From Pantoea alfalfae (lineage in GTDB: Bacteria > Pseudomonadota > Gammaproteobacteria > Enterobacterales > Enterobacteriaceae): 64,000 nt of DNA. Positions within the stretch are counted from its first letter, which is position 1. The number at the start of each line of letters is the position of its first letter. Of the stretch, positions 41,899 through 50,040 are shown piece by piece. The translations under genes and the position numbers were made by a program. The stretch spans positions 3,472,001 through 3,536,000 of the forward strand of contig NZ_CP082292.1 of assembly GCF_019880205.1 (NCBI RefSeq). The letters run 5' to 3'. Under the pieces are notes generated by a model. It saw nothing but the letters and a program-made list of their open reading frames with translations, had not been told where the DNA came from and ran no database searches.

Positions 41899-43638
41899 CT
41901 AAGATTTATCCGAAGGGCTGGCCGTGGGTTTAGTGTAGATGGCATCCGGTGCAACGTTCATGTGTTTCAGTACCGGCCCCATGATATTGCCGAACACCGG
42001 CGCAGCAACCGAACCACCGAAGTGATCGCCCGCCGTCGGATGGTTGATCATCACCACCAGCGCCACTTCAGGATGACTGGCGGGCGCAATACCGGCGGTG
42101 TAGTTGACGTAGCCGCCATCATACTTGCCGCTGGTACCCATCTTTTCCGCCGTACCGGTTTTGGTTGCCAGACGGTAGCCCGGTACCGCAGCTTTCAGTC
42201 CGGTTCCGCCCGGCAGGACGTCGCTCTCCAGCATATGCACCACCTCTTTCACCGTTTCCGGATTGGCGACCTGGCGTCCCATGACCGGCGGCGTGACGCG
42301 GGTGATCGACAGCGGACGGTAAACGCCATAAGAGCCGAGCGTGGCGTATTCGCGGGCAATCTGCAGCGGCGTGACGCGCAGACCATAGCCAAAGGAGAAG
42401 GTAGCCCGCTCGATATCCGCCCAGCGGGCGCGGTGCAGCGGGAAGTAGCCGACGCTTTCGCCGGTCAGCCCTAATCCGGTCGGTTTGCCCAGGCCAAACG
42501 CATGATAGGTATTCACCAGCGCCTCCGCGGGCATCGCCAGCGCCAGATGAGAGACGCCGATGTCGCTCGATTTTTGCAGAATGCCGGTCATGGTCAGGCG
42601 CGGCCAGTGGCCGACGTCGCGGATCAGGTGGCCGTTAACGCTGTAAGGCGTGGTGTCGATCACCGAGTCCGGACGCACCAGATGGCGCTCCAGCGCTTCC
42701 ATTACGACTAACGGCTTAACGGTCGATCCCGGTTCGTAGCTGTCATTGATGGCCGAGTTACGCATCTGCGCCGGGGTGGCCCCTTCATAGTTGTTGGGGT
42801 TGAACGACGGATAGGAGGCCATCGCCAGAATCTCGCCGGTGTCGATTTTCACCAGCACGGCCGCACCCGAGTCCGCTTTGTTGATCAGTACGCCGTCGCG
42901 CAGTTTGCTGTAGAGCGTGTACTGGTCATATTTGTCGATGCTGAGCTGCACCGTGGGCGGCTGCGTCGGCGGCTGGTAGTTGATCATCGCGATGATATTG
43001 CCCGCCGCATCCTGACGATAGACCTCTTTGCCCGGCTCGCCCTGCAAGACTTTATCGAAGCCTTTTTCCAGCCCGTTCAGGCCGACATTATCCGCGCCAA
43101 CGATACCGATCAGCGGCGCAGAGGCTTCGCTCATCGGATAGAAACGGCTGTCGTCATAAACTTCACTGATGCCTTTCAGCTTCAGCTCTTTAATGTCTTT
43201 GGCGATGCCCAGTTCGACTTTACGTCCCAGATAGAGGAAACGACGTTTCGGGTTGGCGGTGATCTGCGCCGCCAGCTCTTCGGGACGGGTGTTGAGCGCG
43301 GCCGCAAGATAGGCCCATTTGGCACTGGTAAAATCAGGGTTGCTCTCCAGCACGCGCAGTGGATCGGCAATCACATCGCGCGATGGCACGCTGAGCGCCA
43401 GCGCTTCGCCGTTACGATCCAGCAGGGTGCCGCGACTGGTGGGCAGCGTGACGGTTCGCAGCGATCGCTGATCCGCTTCGTGCTCCAGCATCGGCTGATT
43501 CAGGAACTGCAGGTCCGCGACGCGCGCCAGCAGCACCACCAGACAGGTTGTGACACCCAGACAGATCAGTCGAAAACGAAAAGGGTTGAATGGCGCTTTT
43601 ATCTGGTCTTTTCCCAGTAGTTTTTTAATCCGGGGCAT
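41899..43638 (-). CDS. PBP3 (FtsI) paralogue, class B penicillin-binding protein
   Basis: A 579-residue class B PBP closely resembling FtsI over its full length: a membrane anchor (FRLICLGVTTCLVVLLARVADL), the PBP dimer domain beginning TLPTSRGTLLDRNG, and the transpeptidase domain. The active site shows STVK at 305-308 (catalytic Ser305), SSD at 357-359 where FtsI has SSN, and KTGT at 493-496. Location outside the division gene cluster marks it as a second PBP3, comparable to PBP3SAL of Salmonella, which replaces PBP3 in acid. It lies alone between two Omr-like RNAs on the same strand. Confidence 0.92.
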   Translation of the reverse strand: MPRIKKLLGKDQIKAPFNPFRFRLICLGVTTCLVVLLARVADLQFLNQPMLEHEADQRSLRTVTLPTSRGTLLDRNGEALALSVPSRDVIADPLRVLESNPDFTSAKWAYLAAALNTRPEELAAQITANPKRRFLYLGRKVELGIAKDIKELKLKGISEVYDDSRFYPMSEASAPLIGIVGADNVGLNGLEKGFDKVLQGEPGKEVYRQDAAGNIIAMINYQPPTQPPTVQLSIDKYDQYTLYSKLRDGVLINKADSGAAVLVKIDTGEILAMASYPSFNPNNYEGATPAQMRNSAINDSYEPGSTVKPLVVMEALERHLVRPDSVIDTTPYSVNGHLIRDVGHWPRLTMTGILQKSSDIGVSHLALAMPAEALVNTYHAFGLGKPTGLGLTGESVGYFPLHRARWADIERATFSFGYGLRVTPLQIAREYATLGSYGVYRPLSITRVTPPVMGRQVANPETVKEVVHMLESDVLPGGTGLKAAVPGYRLATKTGTAEKMGTSGKYDGGYVNYTAGIAPASHPEVALVVMINHPTAGDHFGGSVAAPVFGNIMGPVLKHMNVAPDAIYTKPTASPSDKS

Positions 43639-43755
43639 GGCATTCCGCTGCGCAAAATAAAGAGAAAGGGGCTGGTGCCAGCAGTTATAAAGAAAGCGCT
43701 GGCCGTATAACAGGAAAACTGTGTATCAGTTCGTTATTGGCAACGGATTTTTGGC

Positions 43756-43832
43756 AAAAAAAAACCTGCGCATCTGCGCAGGTTGGTGTAATCAAGAAAA
43801 TCTATTGATGTTCACCCATCAATACCTCTGGG
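43756..43832 (-). ncRNA. omrB: OmrA/OmrB-family small RNA, copy 2 (galR-proximal)
   Basis: On the minus strand the RNA begins CCCAGAGGTATTGATGGGTG, differing from copy 1 at one base in the first 20. It ends with TTACACCAACCTGCGCAG and a terminator stem AACCTGCGCA/TGCGCAGGTT plus T tract, about 77 nt. A plausible -10, TACATT, stands a few bases upstream of the 5' end. The middle differs from copy 1, as OmrA and OmrB differ in E. coli. Naming as omrB is by position only. Confidence 0.9.
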
Positions 43833-43917
43833 ACCCTGAATGTAGCAAAGGGAATTGATCGGCTGCCATCGCCTAAACGCAACAGTTACCCGCAAAATGT
43901 AACCAGCCATGAGAACC

Positions 43918-46191
43918 TTACGCTATTGTGCAATCCTGATGTTTTTTGATTTCCACCAGGCAACTCATGGCGTTTGGCCCCTGCGTCAGCGACGACGTAC
44001 CAATATCGAGCGTCAGCACGTTGGGGTTACCGGCGCGATCAAAAGGCTGCCACGCCCTGCCAAAGCCAGGGTCAAACCACGCACCGGTAGCGATAATCAC
44101 CACGCCCTGCGTCACGCCCTCGGTGATCTGCACACCCGCCAGCATCACACCACGTGCGTTGCTCACCTCAATCTCATCGCCCTCCACCAGTCCGCGCGCA
44201 GCTGCATCCACTGGATGCATGTAAAGCGTTTCATGTCCGGCCGTTTTATTGTCCTGCACCGTGTCGGTGGCATCCAGCTGGCTGTGTAACCGGTCGGAAG
44301 GCTGAATGGAGATCATGTGCAGCGGATAGTCGCGGCTGACTGGGGAACCAAGCCACTCCTGTGGTTCACGCCACTCCGGATGACCGGCGAAGTCGTCCAG
44401 TTGGTAGTCCGCAATGGTCTGACTGAACAGCTCGATTTTGCCGCTGGCGGTTTTGATTGGATTGGCCTGCGGATCGGCACGGAAATCCTCCATAAACTGA
44501 TAAGGCTTGCCGCCTTCCGGAATTTCCACAAAGCCGCGCTGCCAGAATTCATCAAACGCCGGGAAATCGATGCCTTTGCGCTGATGCGCGGTCGCACACT
44601 GCTGATAAAGATGCGCAATCCACTGCATCTCATTGCGCCCTTCGGTAAAGGTGTCGCGATAGCCGAGTCGCTCTGCTAAGTCGGCAAAAATATCGAAGTC
44701 GTTGCGCGCCTGATGCTGCGGCTTAATCGCCTGATGCATGGCCAGCACAAAGCGGTCACGTGAGGAGCCGCCGATGTCATTACGCTCCAGCGTGGTCGTC
44801 GCAGGCAGCACGATGTCCGCCATCTGCGCCGCTGGCGTCCAGACGATATCCTGCACCACCACCGTATCGGGCCGTTGCCAGCCCTCCACCAGCCGGTTCA
44901 GCTGCTGATGATGGTGGAAAGGATTGCCGCCCGCCCAGTGCACCATGTGGATATCGGGATAGTGCAGCGTTTCGCCCTGGAAGCTATATGGCTGGCCGGG
45001 ATTGAGCAGCATATCGCTGATGCGCGCCACCGGAATCGACAACCCTGACGGATTGGGGCCGGTGCTCATCATCGGGGCAGGCCCCTCCTGACGGGGATTG
45101 CCGACGCTGTTCATTGAACCATGACCGAAAGAGAACCCCGCGCCCGGCAGGCCAGGCTGACCGAGCATTGAGGAGAGCGCAATCATCATCCAGTAAGGCT
45201 GCTCGCCGCGATGGGCGCGCTGCACGGAATAGGAGCAGGTAATAAAGCTGCGCTTGCCGGTCAGTTGCTGCGCCAGCTGCACGATGCGATCAGCCGGGAT
45301 GCCGGTGATACGGCTGGCCCAGCCAGCGGTTTTCGCTACGCCGTCGGTTTCGCCCAGCAGATAGGCGCGCAGCTGCGGCCAGCCGGTGCAGTGGCTGGCG
45401 AGAAACGCCTCGTCAACCGCGCCGTGCTGGGTGATCTCATGCCCCAGCGCCAGCATCAGTACCACGTCGGTATTGGGGCGAATCGGGATCCACTCGGCGT
45501 TCACAAATTCCGGGCAGTCATCGCGCATCGGGCTGATGTTGATGACCGGCGTGCCTTTGGCCGCCAGCTGCATCAGCGCCGGTTTCAGGCTGTGCTGCCC
45601 TGCGCCACCTGAGGCGACCTGGGCGTTTTTCAGCGCCAGCCCGCCAAAGGCGACAAAAATTTCGGCATGTTCCACTACCTGCGGCCACTCGGTGACGCGC
45701 CCGGTCAGCGGCATATAGGTGCCGATCACATAGGGCAGGAAGAACTGCGCCGCGCCCCAGCTGTAGTTACCCTGCTGATCGACGCCGCCGCCGCCCTGAA
45801 AGTAGAAACGACGCACCAGCGTGCGGGCGTGATTGACGCGACCGGCCGATGACCAGCCGTAGGAGCCGTTGAAAATGCCCGACGCACCATAGCGTTCGCG
45901 GACGCGGCGATTCTCTTCCGCCACCAGGTCCAGCGCGGTTTCCCAGTCGACGGCGACAAAATCTTCCCGGCCACGCAGCGTGCGGTCGCTCTTTTCGCGT
46001 GACTTCAGCCACGAGCGACGCACCATCGGCTGGCGAATGCGTTTGTCTGAGTAGACCAGCTCAGGAATGGTGTGGATCATCGGTGACGGATCGGCATCAG
46101 CGAAGAAAGGTTCGCAGCCAATCAGACGATCGTTTTCAGTGACGGCGGTAAACGCGCCCCAGTGCGCCAGATGTGGCACTTTGGTTTTCAT
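43918..46191 (-). CDS. BisC/TorA-type molybdopterin S/N-oxide reductase, cytoplasmic
   Basis: A 757-residue molybdenum enzyme of the DMSO reductase family. The N-terminus MKTKVPHLAHWGAFTA and FNGSYGWSSAGRVNHARTLV (the Ser that would bind Mo) match the biotin sulfoxide / TMAO reductase group. HWAGGNPFHHHQQLNRLVEG, PATTTLERNDIGG and ASGKIELFSQTIADY are further signatures. There is no Tat signal or N-terminal Fe-S motif, so it should be cytosolic like BisC, reducing biotin or methionine sulfoxide. The frame stays open upstream across galR, but that extension (to 47364) has no homology and is not coding. Divergent from galR. Confidence 0.9.
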   Translation of the reverse strand: MKTKVPHLAHWGAFTAVTENDRLIGCEPFFADADPSPMIHTIPELVYSDKRIRQPMVRRSWLKSREKSDRTLRGREDFVAVDWETALDLVAEENRRVRERYGASGIFNGSYGWSSAGRVNHARTLVRRFYFQGGGGVDQQGNYSWGAAQFFLPYVIGTYMPLTGRVTEWPQVVEHAEIFVAFGGLALKNAQVASGGAGQHSLKPALMQLAAKGTPVINISPMRDDCPEFVNAEWIPIRPNTDVVLMLALGHEITQHGAVDEAFLASHCTGWPQLRAYLLGETDGVAKTAGWASRITGIPADRIVQLAQQLTGKRSFITCSYSVQRAHRGEQPYWMMIALSSMLGQPGLPGAGFSFGHGSMNSVGNPRQEGPAPMMSTGPNPSGLSIPVARISDMLLNPGQPYSFQGETLHYPDIHMVHWAGGNPFHHHQQLNRLVEGWQRPDTVVVQDIVWTPAAQMADIVLPATTTLERNDIGGSSRDRFVLAMHQAIKPQHQARNDFDIFADLAERLGYRDTFTEGRNEMQWIAHLYQQCATAHQRKGIDFPAFDEFWQRGFVEIPEGGKPYQFMEDFRADPQANPIKTASGKIELFSQTIADYQLDDFAGHPEWREPQEWLGSPVSRDYPLHMISIQPSDRLHSQLDATDTVQDNKTAGHETLYMHPVDAAARGLVEGDEIEVSNARGVMLAGVQITEGVTQGVVIIATGAWFDPGFGRAWQPFDRAGNPNVLTLDIGTSSLTQGPNAMSCLVEIKKHQDCTIA

Positions 46192-46351
46192 CGTTGTTTT
46201 TTTCACGGTAGCCAGGTGGGGAACTGAGCATAACATGGGGCAACGTCTCAGCAGAAGATGTGCAGCAGCGGTCGTTTTTGCCCCTTTTTGCGACGACGCT
46301 GGCATTCTGTCGGGTTGATGTGTCCGCCCTTTTCCGTAACACTGATGCGAT

Positions 46352-46367
46352 GTGTAAACGTTTTCCC
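46352..46367 (+). promoter_or_regulatory. GalR/GalS operator in front of galR
   Basis: GTGTAAACGTTTTCCC matches the Gal operator consensus GTGKAANCGNTTNCAC at all but two positions. It ends 16 bp before the galR ATG, so it would give autoregulation. It may also affect the divergent molybdoenzyme gene, whose start is 160 bp away. Confidence 0.75.
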
Positions 46368-46383
46368 CAAAGCAGGTCAACGC

Positions 46384-47385
46384 ATGGCTACCATAAAGGA
46401 TGTTGCGCGACTGGCGGGCGTTTCTGTCGCCACAGTCTCCCGTGTAATCAATAATTCTCCCAAAGCCAGCGACAGCTCCCGACAGGCCGTAGGCCAGGCG
46501 ATGGAGCAGCTTCAGTATCACCCGAATGCCAACGCACGCGCGCTGGCGCAGCAATCGACCGAAACGCTCGGCCTGATTGTCGGTGACGTCTCCGATCCCT
46601 TTTTTGGCGCAATGGTGAAAGCCGTGGATGAGGTGGCAGGCGACACCGGTAACTTTTTGCTGATTGGTAACGGTTACCATAATGAGCAAAAAGAGCGGCA
46701 GGCGATTGAACAGCTGATGCGTCACCGCTGCGCGGCGCTGGTGGTGCACGCCAAGAAAATTCCCGACGCAGAACTGGAAGTGCTGATGAAGCAGGTGCCG
46801 GGTATGGTGCTGCTGAACCGCCTGATCAAAGGCTTTGAAAAGCGCTGTATTGCACTCGACGATCGCTACGGCGCCTGGCTGGCAACCCGTCATCTGATCC
46901 AGCTCGGCCATCAGAATATCGCCTTTATCTGCTCGACCCACACCATCTCCGATGCCGAAGATCGCCTGCAGGGTTACTATGATGCGCTGAAAGAGCACGG
47001 TCTGCCGTGCAGCGATCGGCTGGTGACCTGGGGCGAACCGGACGAAGTGGGCGGTGAGCAGGCGATGACAGAACTGCTGGGACGCGGCAGAAATTTCACC
47101 GCCGTCGCCTGCTACAACGACTCGATGGCGGCGGGCGCGCTGGCGGTGCTGAGCGATAACGGCGTCCGCGTGCCGGAAGAGATGTCGCTGATCGGCTTCG
47201 ATGATGTGCTGGTGTCGCGCTATGTGCGACCACGCCTTACGACGGTCCGCTATCCGATTGTCACGATGGCGCAGCAGGCCGCTCAGCTGGCCCTGGCGCT
47301 GGCCAACGATCTGCCGCTGCCGGAAGTGACTCACATGTTCAGCCCGACGCTGGTGCGCCGTCATTCGGTCAGCGGCCCGGCCTGA
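46384..47385 (+). CDS. galR: GalR, galactose operon repressor
   Basis: A 333-residue LacI-family repressor. The start is the ATG at 46384, giving the E. coli N-terminus MATIKDVARLAGVSVATVSR with helix-turn-helix and hinge (NANARALAQQ). The effector domain matches GalR: GDVSDPFFGAMVKAVDEVAG, LIGNGYHNEQKERQAIEQLM and DRYGAWLATRHLIQLGH. It represses galactose uptake and breakdown genes until galactose binds. The C-terminus is about ten residues shorter than in E. coli. The longer upstream frame to 46258 is not supported. Confidence 0.95.
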   Translation: MATIKDVARLAGVSVATVSRVINNSPKASDSSRQAVGQAMEQLQYHPNANARALAQQSTETLGLIVGDVSDPFFGAMVKAVDEVAGDTGNFLLIGNGYHNEQKERQAIEQLMRHRCAALVVHAKKIPDAELEVLMKQVPGMVLLNRLIKGFEKRCIALDDRYGAWLATRHLIQLGHQNIAFICSTHTISDAEDRLQGYYDALKEHGLPCSDRLVTWGEPDEVGGEQAMTELLGRGRNFTAVACYNDSMAAGALAVLSDNGVRVPEEMSLIGFDDVLVSRYVRPRLTTVRYPIVTMAQQAAQLALALANDLPLPEVTHMFSPTLVRRHSVSGPA

Positions 47386-47418
47386 CGCAACGGAGGCCGG
47401 TTCAGCCGGCCACAGTAC

Positions 47419-49791
47419 TTACTGAAAGGCGTGCAGCAGCGTCTCCAGCGGCCTGACCAGCGCTATCACCGTTTCATCCTGCACCTCTGCGGCGGCATCC
47501 AGTGTCGCCTGCATCTCCGCCACTTCACTGGCACCAAACGCCTGATTACGGACGTAAGCATTCACCAGCGCGAGGCCCATGGCGCTCAGCACCTCAACCT
47601 GCTGCACGCTGTGTGCCAGCGGCTTCAGCGTCGCGCTGCCGTTGACGATCGGCATCACCGCAGTCGTGTTGGCCTGCCAGCGCTGCAGCGGCGCGCGCAC
47701 TGCGGAGGCGGCAGCCGGATTATTACGATTGGCGATTAATACGGCGACCTGTTGCTCCAGCTGGCGCACTGCCTCACTCTCTGCGGGCAGCACATCGGCC
47801 AGCCGGTTTAATGGCTCCTGATAGTTGTAATGCCCCGCCTGAAACTTCAGGTGCTGACGCGTGTAATACTGCGCCGGTTCCAGTACTTCGGCCAGCACTC
47901 GCAGCGGGGCGATATCGTGTCCGCTGGCCAGCCGCATCATCTGCTGCTCCGTCTGCGCATGTTGCAGCGTTCCCACGGACACCGTGCTCCAGCGATCCAT
48001 CGCCGCCAGCCGTGAATACATCGAATCCATGTTCGTGACGTTTTCTGCCGACCATAACCGCTCGGCCACCACAAAGGCGCGCGGCCACAGTTTAGTATCA
48101 ATGATCTGGCTGTTGATGTTTTCAGCCCACAGCGCCGCCTCGCCACCCAGCAGATTTTGCTGTACCTGTTCTGGCGTGGGCAGCACGGGTGCGATGCCCG
48201 CAGGCGGCTGCATCAGACGCTGACCGCTGGCGGGATAACGTACGTTGCCTACCCGCACATAGCCTTTGAGAGACTGCTGTTGCAGCGTGACCACCGGCTG
48301 GAACGGCCCCATCCAGCTATCCACCGTGAACTGCACCTGTTGCGTCGAGAGCCAGTTGATGTCGCTGATCATCCGCCGGGCTTTGCCGTCGAAGTCGATA
48401 AAACCGCGCCAGCCCTGCGCGCCCTGAATCAGCGTAAAGCTGCCCTTCACCGGGCTGCCTTTCAGCCGTGGCATCGTGAATGACCAGCTCTGCGCCTGGT
48501 CGTCGGGCCGCAGACGGTCCTGACCGTTCAGCCCGCGTGGCGTGACCTCGTTGCGATAGTGATAGCTGGCAGGCTGGGGCTGATCGAGGTAGAAACCGGT
48601 GGAGAGGATGCCGCGATAATTTTCTTTTGCCAGCGCACTCAGCGCATCCTGGCCCTGCCAGGACTGGATCAGAATGCTGCGTGGCAGATCGGGATGAGCG
48701 ATCTCATCCCAGCCCACCATCTGACGCTGATGGGCTTCGAGGATCTTCTCCACCCGCTGATTGAAGTACGCCTGCAGCGCATGCGCGTCTTTCAGATCGT
48801 GCTCGCGCATAAACTGCTGAATCACGGGTGAGTTTTTCCACTGCGTGGGATCGACTTCATCGCCGCCGATGTGCAGCCAGGGATCGGGAAAGATCGCCGC
48901 CATCTCTCCCACCAGCGTATCGATCACCTGATAAACCTGTTCATTAGCGGGATCAAGCAGCGGTTTAAAGACGCCCCAGCCGCGCTCCATCTGAAAGGGA
49001 CCCGCTGCGCTGATCAGTTCCGGCATCGCCACCGCCAGCGCGGAGGCATGTCCTGGCATATCCAGCTCGGGCACCACACGCACCCCACGGTCGGTGGCAT
49101 ATTTCACGATTTCCCGCATCTGCTGCTGGCTGTAATAGTTGCCATCGCTGGCTTTCTGCTGCAGCTGGGGATAGTGGCTGGAGGCGAAGCGCCAGCCCTG
49201 ATCGTCGGTGAGATGCCAGTGAAAGACGTTCATTCGTGCGGCGGCGATGCCGTCGATCTGACGCTTAAGCGTTTCTACCGGCATAAAGTGGCGTGCCGTG
49301 TCGATCAGCACACCGCGCCACGGAAAGCGCGGATGATCGTGAATGGTGACGTAAGGAATCGTCGTGCCCTGCTCACCGTTTTGTATCAGCTGCAGCAGGG
49401 TTTCCATGCCGCGCATCGCACCAAAACGGTTGGGTGCGGTTAATCGCACGCCATCGCCATTGACCTGCAACTGATAGCGCTCATCACTGTCGGGCAGCGG
49501 CAGTGGATCGACTGCCTTTGCAATCATGATGCGGATAGTCGGTGCAGCTACCGGCTGCGTGGCGGGCAATAGCGGCCAGCCGGTCTGATCGCTGATGCGC
49601 GCCAGCCAGCGTGCTTCGGCCCCCGCCAGATGATCGCCTGAGATTTGCAGCGTCAACTGCGGCGTCAGGGTAAGCGCACCGCCACTGGCGGGCTGCTCCA
49701 CCTGTTGCGGCCAGGGCATTAGCGGCAGCGGATTGGCTATGACGATCGGGCTAAAAACAGCGAGCAGGAGCAGAGTACGGGGTAACCACAT
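47419..49791 (-). CDS. GH20 beta-N-acetylhexosaminidase, exported
   Basis: A 790-residue glycoside hydrolase family 20 enzyme. I place the start at the ATG at 49791 (MWLPRTLLLLAVFSPIVIA, a signal peptide), with AAGGA upstream; a longer TTG-started frame adds eight residues. The N-terminal GH20b domain is followed by the barrel with WRGVLIDTARHFMPVETLKR, NVFHWHLTDDQGWR and the catalytic pair in HIGGDEVDP (Asp-Glu). It should release terminal GlcNAc from chitin oligomers or glycans in the periplasm or outside. Single-gene unit, convergent with galR. Confidence 0.92.
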   Translation of the reverse strand: MWLPRTLLLLAVFSPIVIANPLPLMPWPQQVEQPASGGALTLTPQLTLQISGDHLAGAEARWLARISDQTGWPLLPATQPVAAPTIRIMIAKAVDPLPLPDSDERYQLQVNGDGVRLTAPNRFGAMRGMETLLQLIQNGEQGTTIPYVTIHDHPRFPWRGVLIDTARHFMPVETLKRQIDGIAAARMNVFHWHLTDDQGWRFASSHYPQLQQKASDGNYYSQQQMREIVKYATDRGVRVVPELDMPGHASALAVAMPELISAAGPFQMERGWGVFKPLLDPANEQVYQVIDTLVGEMAAIFPDPWLHIGGDEVDPTQWKNSPVIQQFMREHDLKDAHALQAYFNQRVEKILEAHQRQMVGWDEIAHPDLPRSILIQSWQGQDALSALAKENYRGILSTGFYLDQPQPASYHYRNEVTPRGLNGQDRLRPDDQAQSWSFTMPRLKGSPVKGSFTLIQGAQGWRGFIDFDGKARRMISDINWLSTQQVQFTVDSWMGPFQPVVTLQQQSLKGYVRVGNVRYPASGQRLMQPPAGIAPVLPTPEQVQQNLLGGEAALWAENINSQIIDTKLWPRAFVVAERLWSAENVTNMDSMYSRLAAMDRWSTVSVGTLQHAQTEQQMMRLASGHDIAPLRVLAEVLEPAQYYTRQHLKFQAGHYNYQEPLNRLADVLPAESEAVRQLEQQVAVLIANRNNPAAASAVRAPLQRWQANTTAVMPIVNGSATLKPLAHSVQQVEVLSAMGLALVNAYVRNQAFGASEVAEMQATLDAAAEVQDETVIALVRPLETLLHAFQ

Positions 49792-49981
49792 TGGCGGGCA
49801 TCCTTGTAACGTCAACGGTTTGACAGGGCAGAACGTTGATTAAAGTTGCTGCACGCCGATTCGCCAGTGAATCCCGCAGGAAACCTGAACCATCACCCGA
49901 TTTTTTACATTCGTCGGAATTTTCTGCCGGGTTGAGTCTTCCTTGCTTCAGGTCAAATCCTTGCGCAATAATTCACAGCAA

Positions 49982-50028
49982 TCACTACATGTAGAGAATA
50001 GAATCCACCCAACCCCCATATGTAGTTA
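49982..50028 (+). promoter_or_regulatory. Paired NrdR boxes upstream of nrdD
   Basis: Two partial palindromes, TCACTACATGTAGAGA (49982-49997) and CCCCATATGTAGTTAA (about 50013-50028), share the core C-ACATGTAG-like sequence. Their centres are 31 bp apart, three helical turns. This spacing and core are typical of NrdR boxes, where the NrdR repressor binds with ATP/dATP to shut ribonucleotide reductase genes. Confidence 0.75.
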
Positions 50029-50040
50029 ACGGAGAGAGGA

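Noticed and set aside
46192..47364. Upstream extension of the molybdoenzyme frame to 1148 codons
   Set aside because: The extension is antisense to galR, which is a clear match to the E. coli repressor, and the extra N-terminus has no resemblance to molybdoenzymes.
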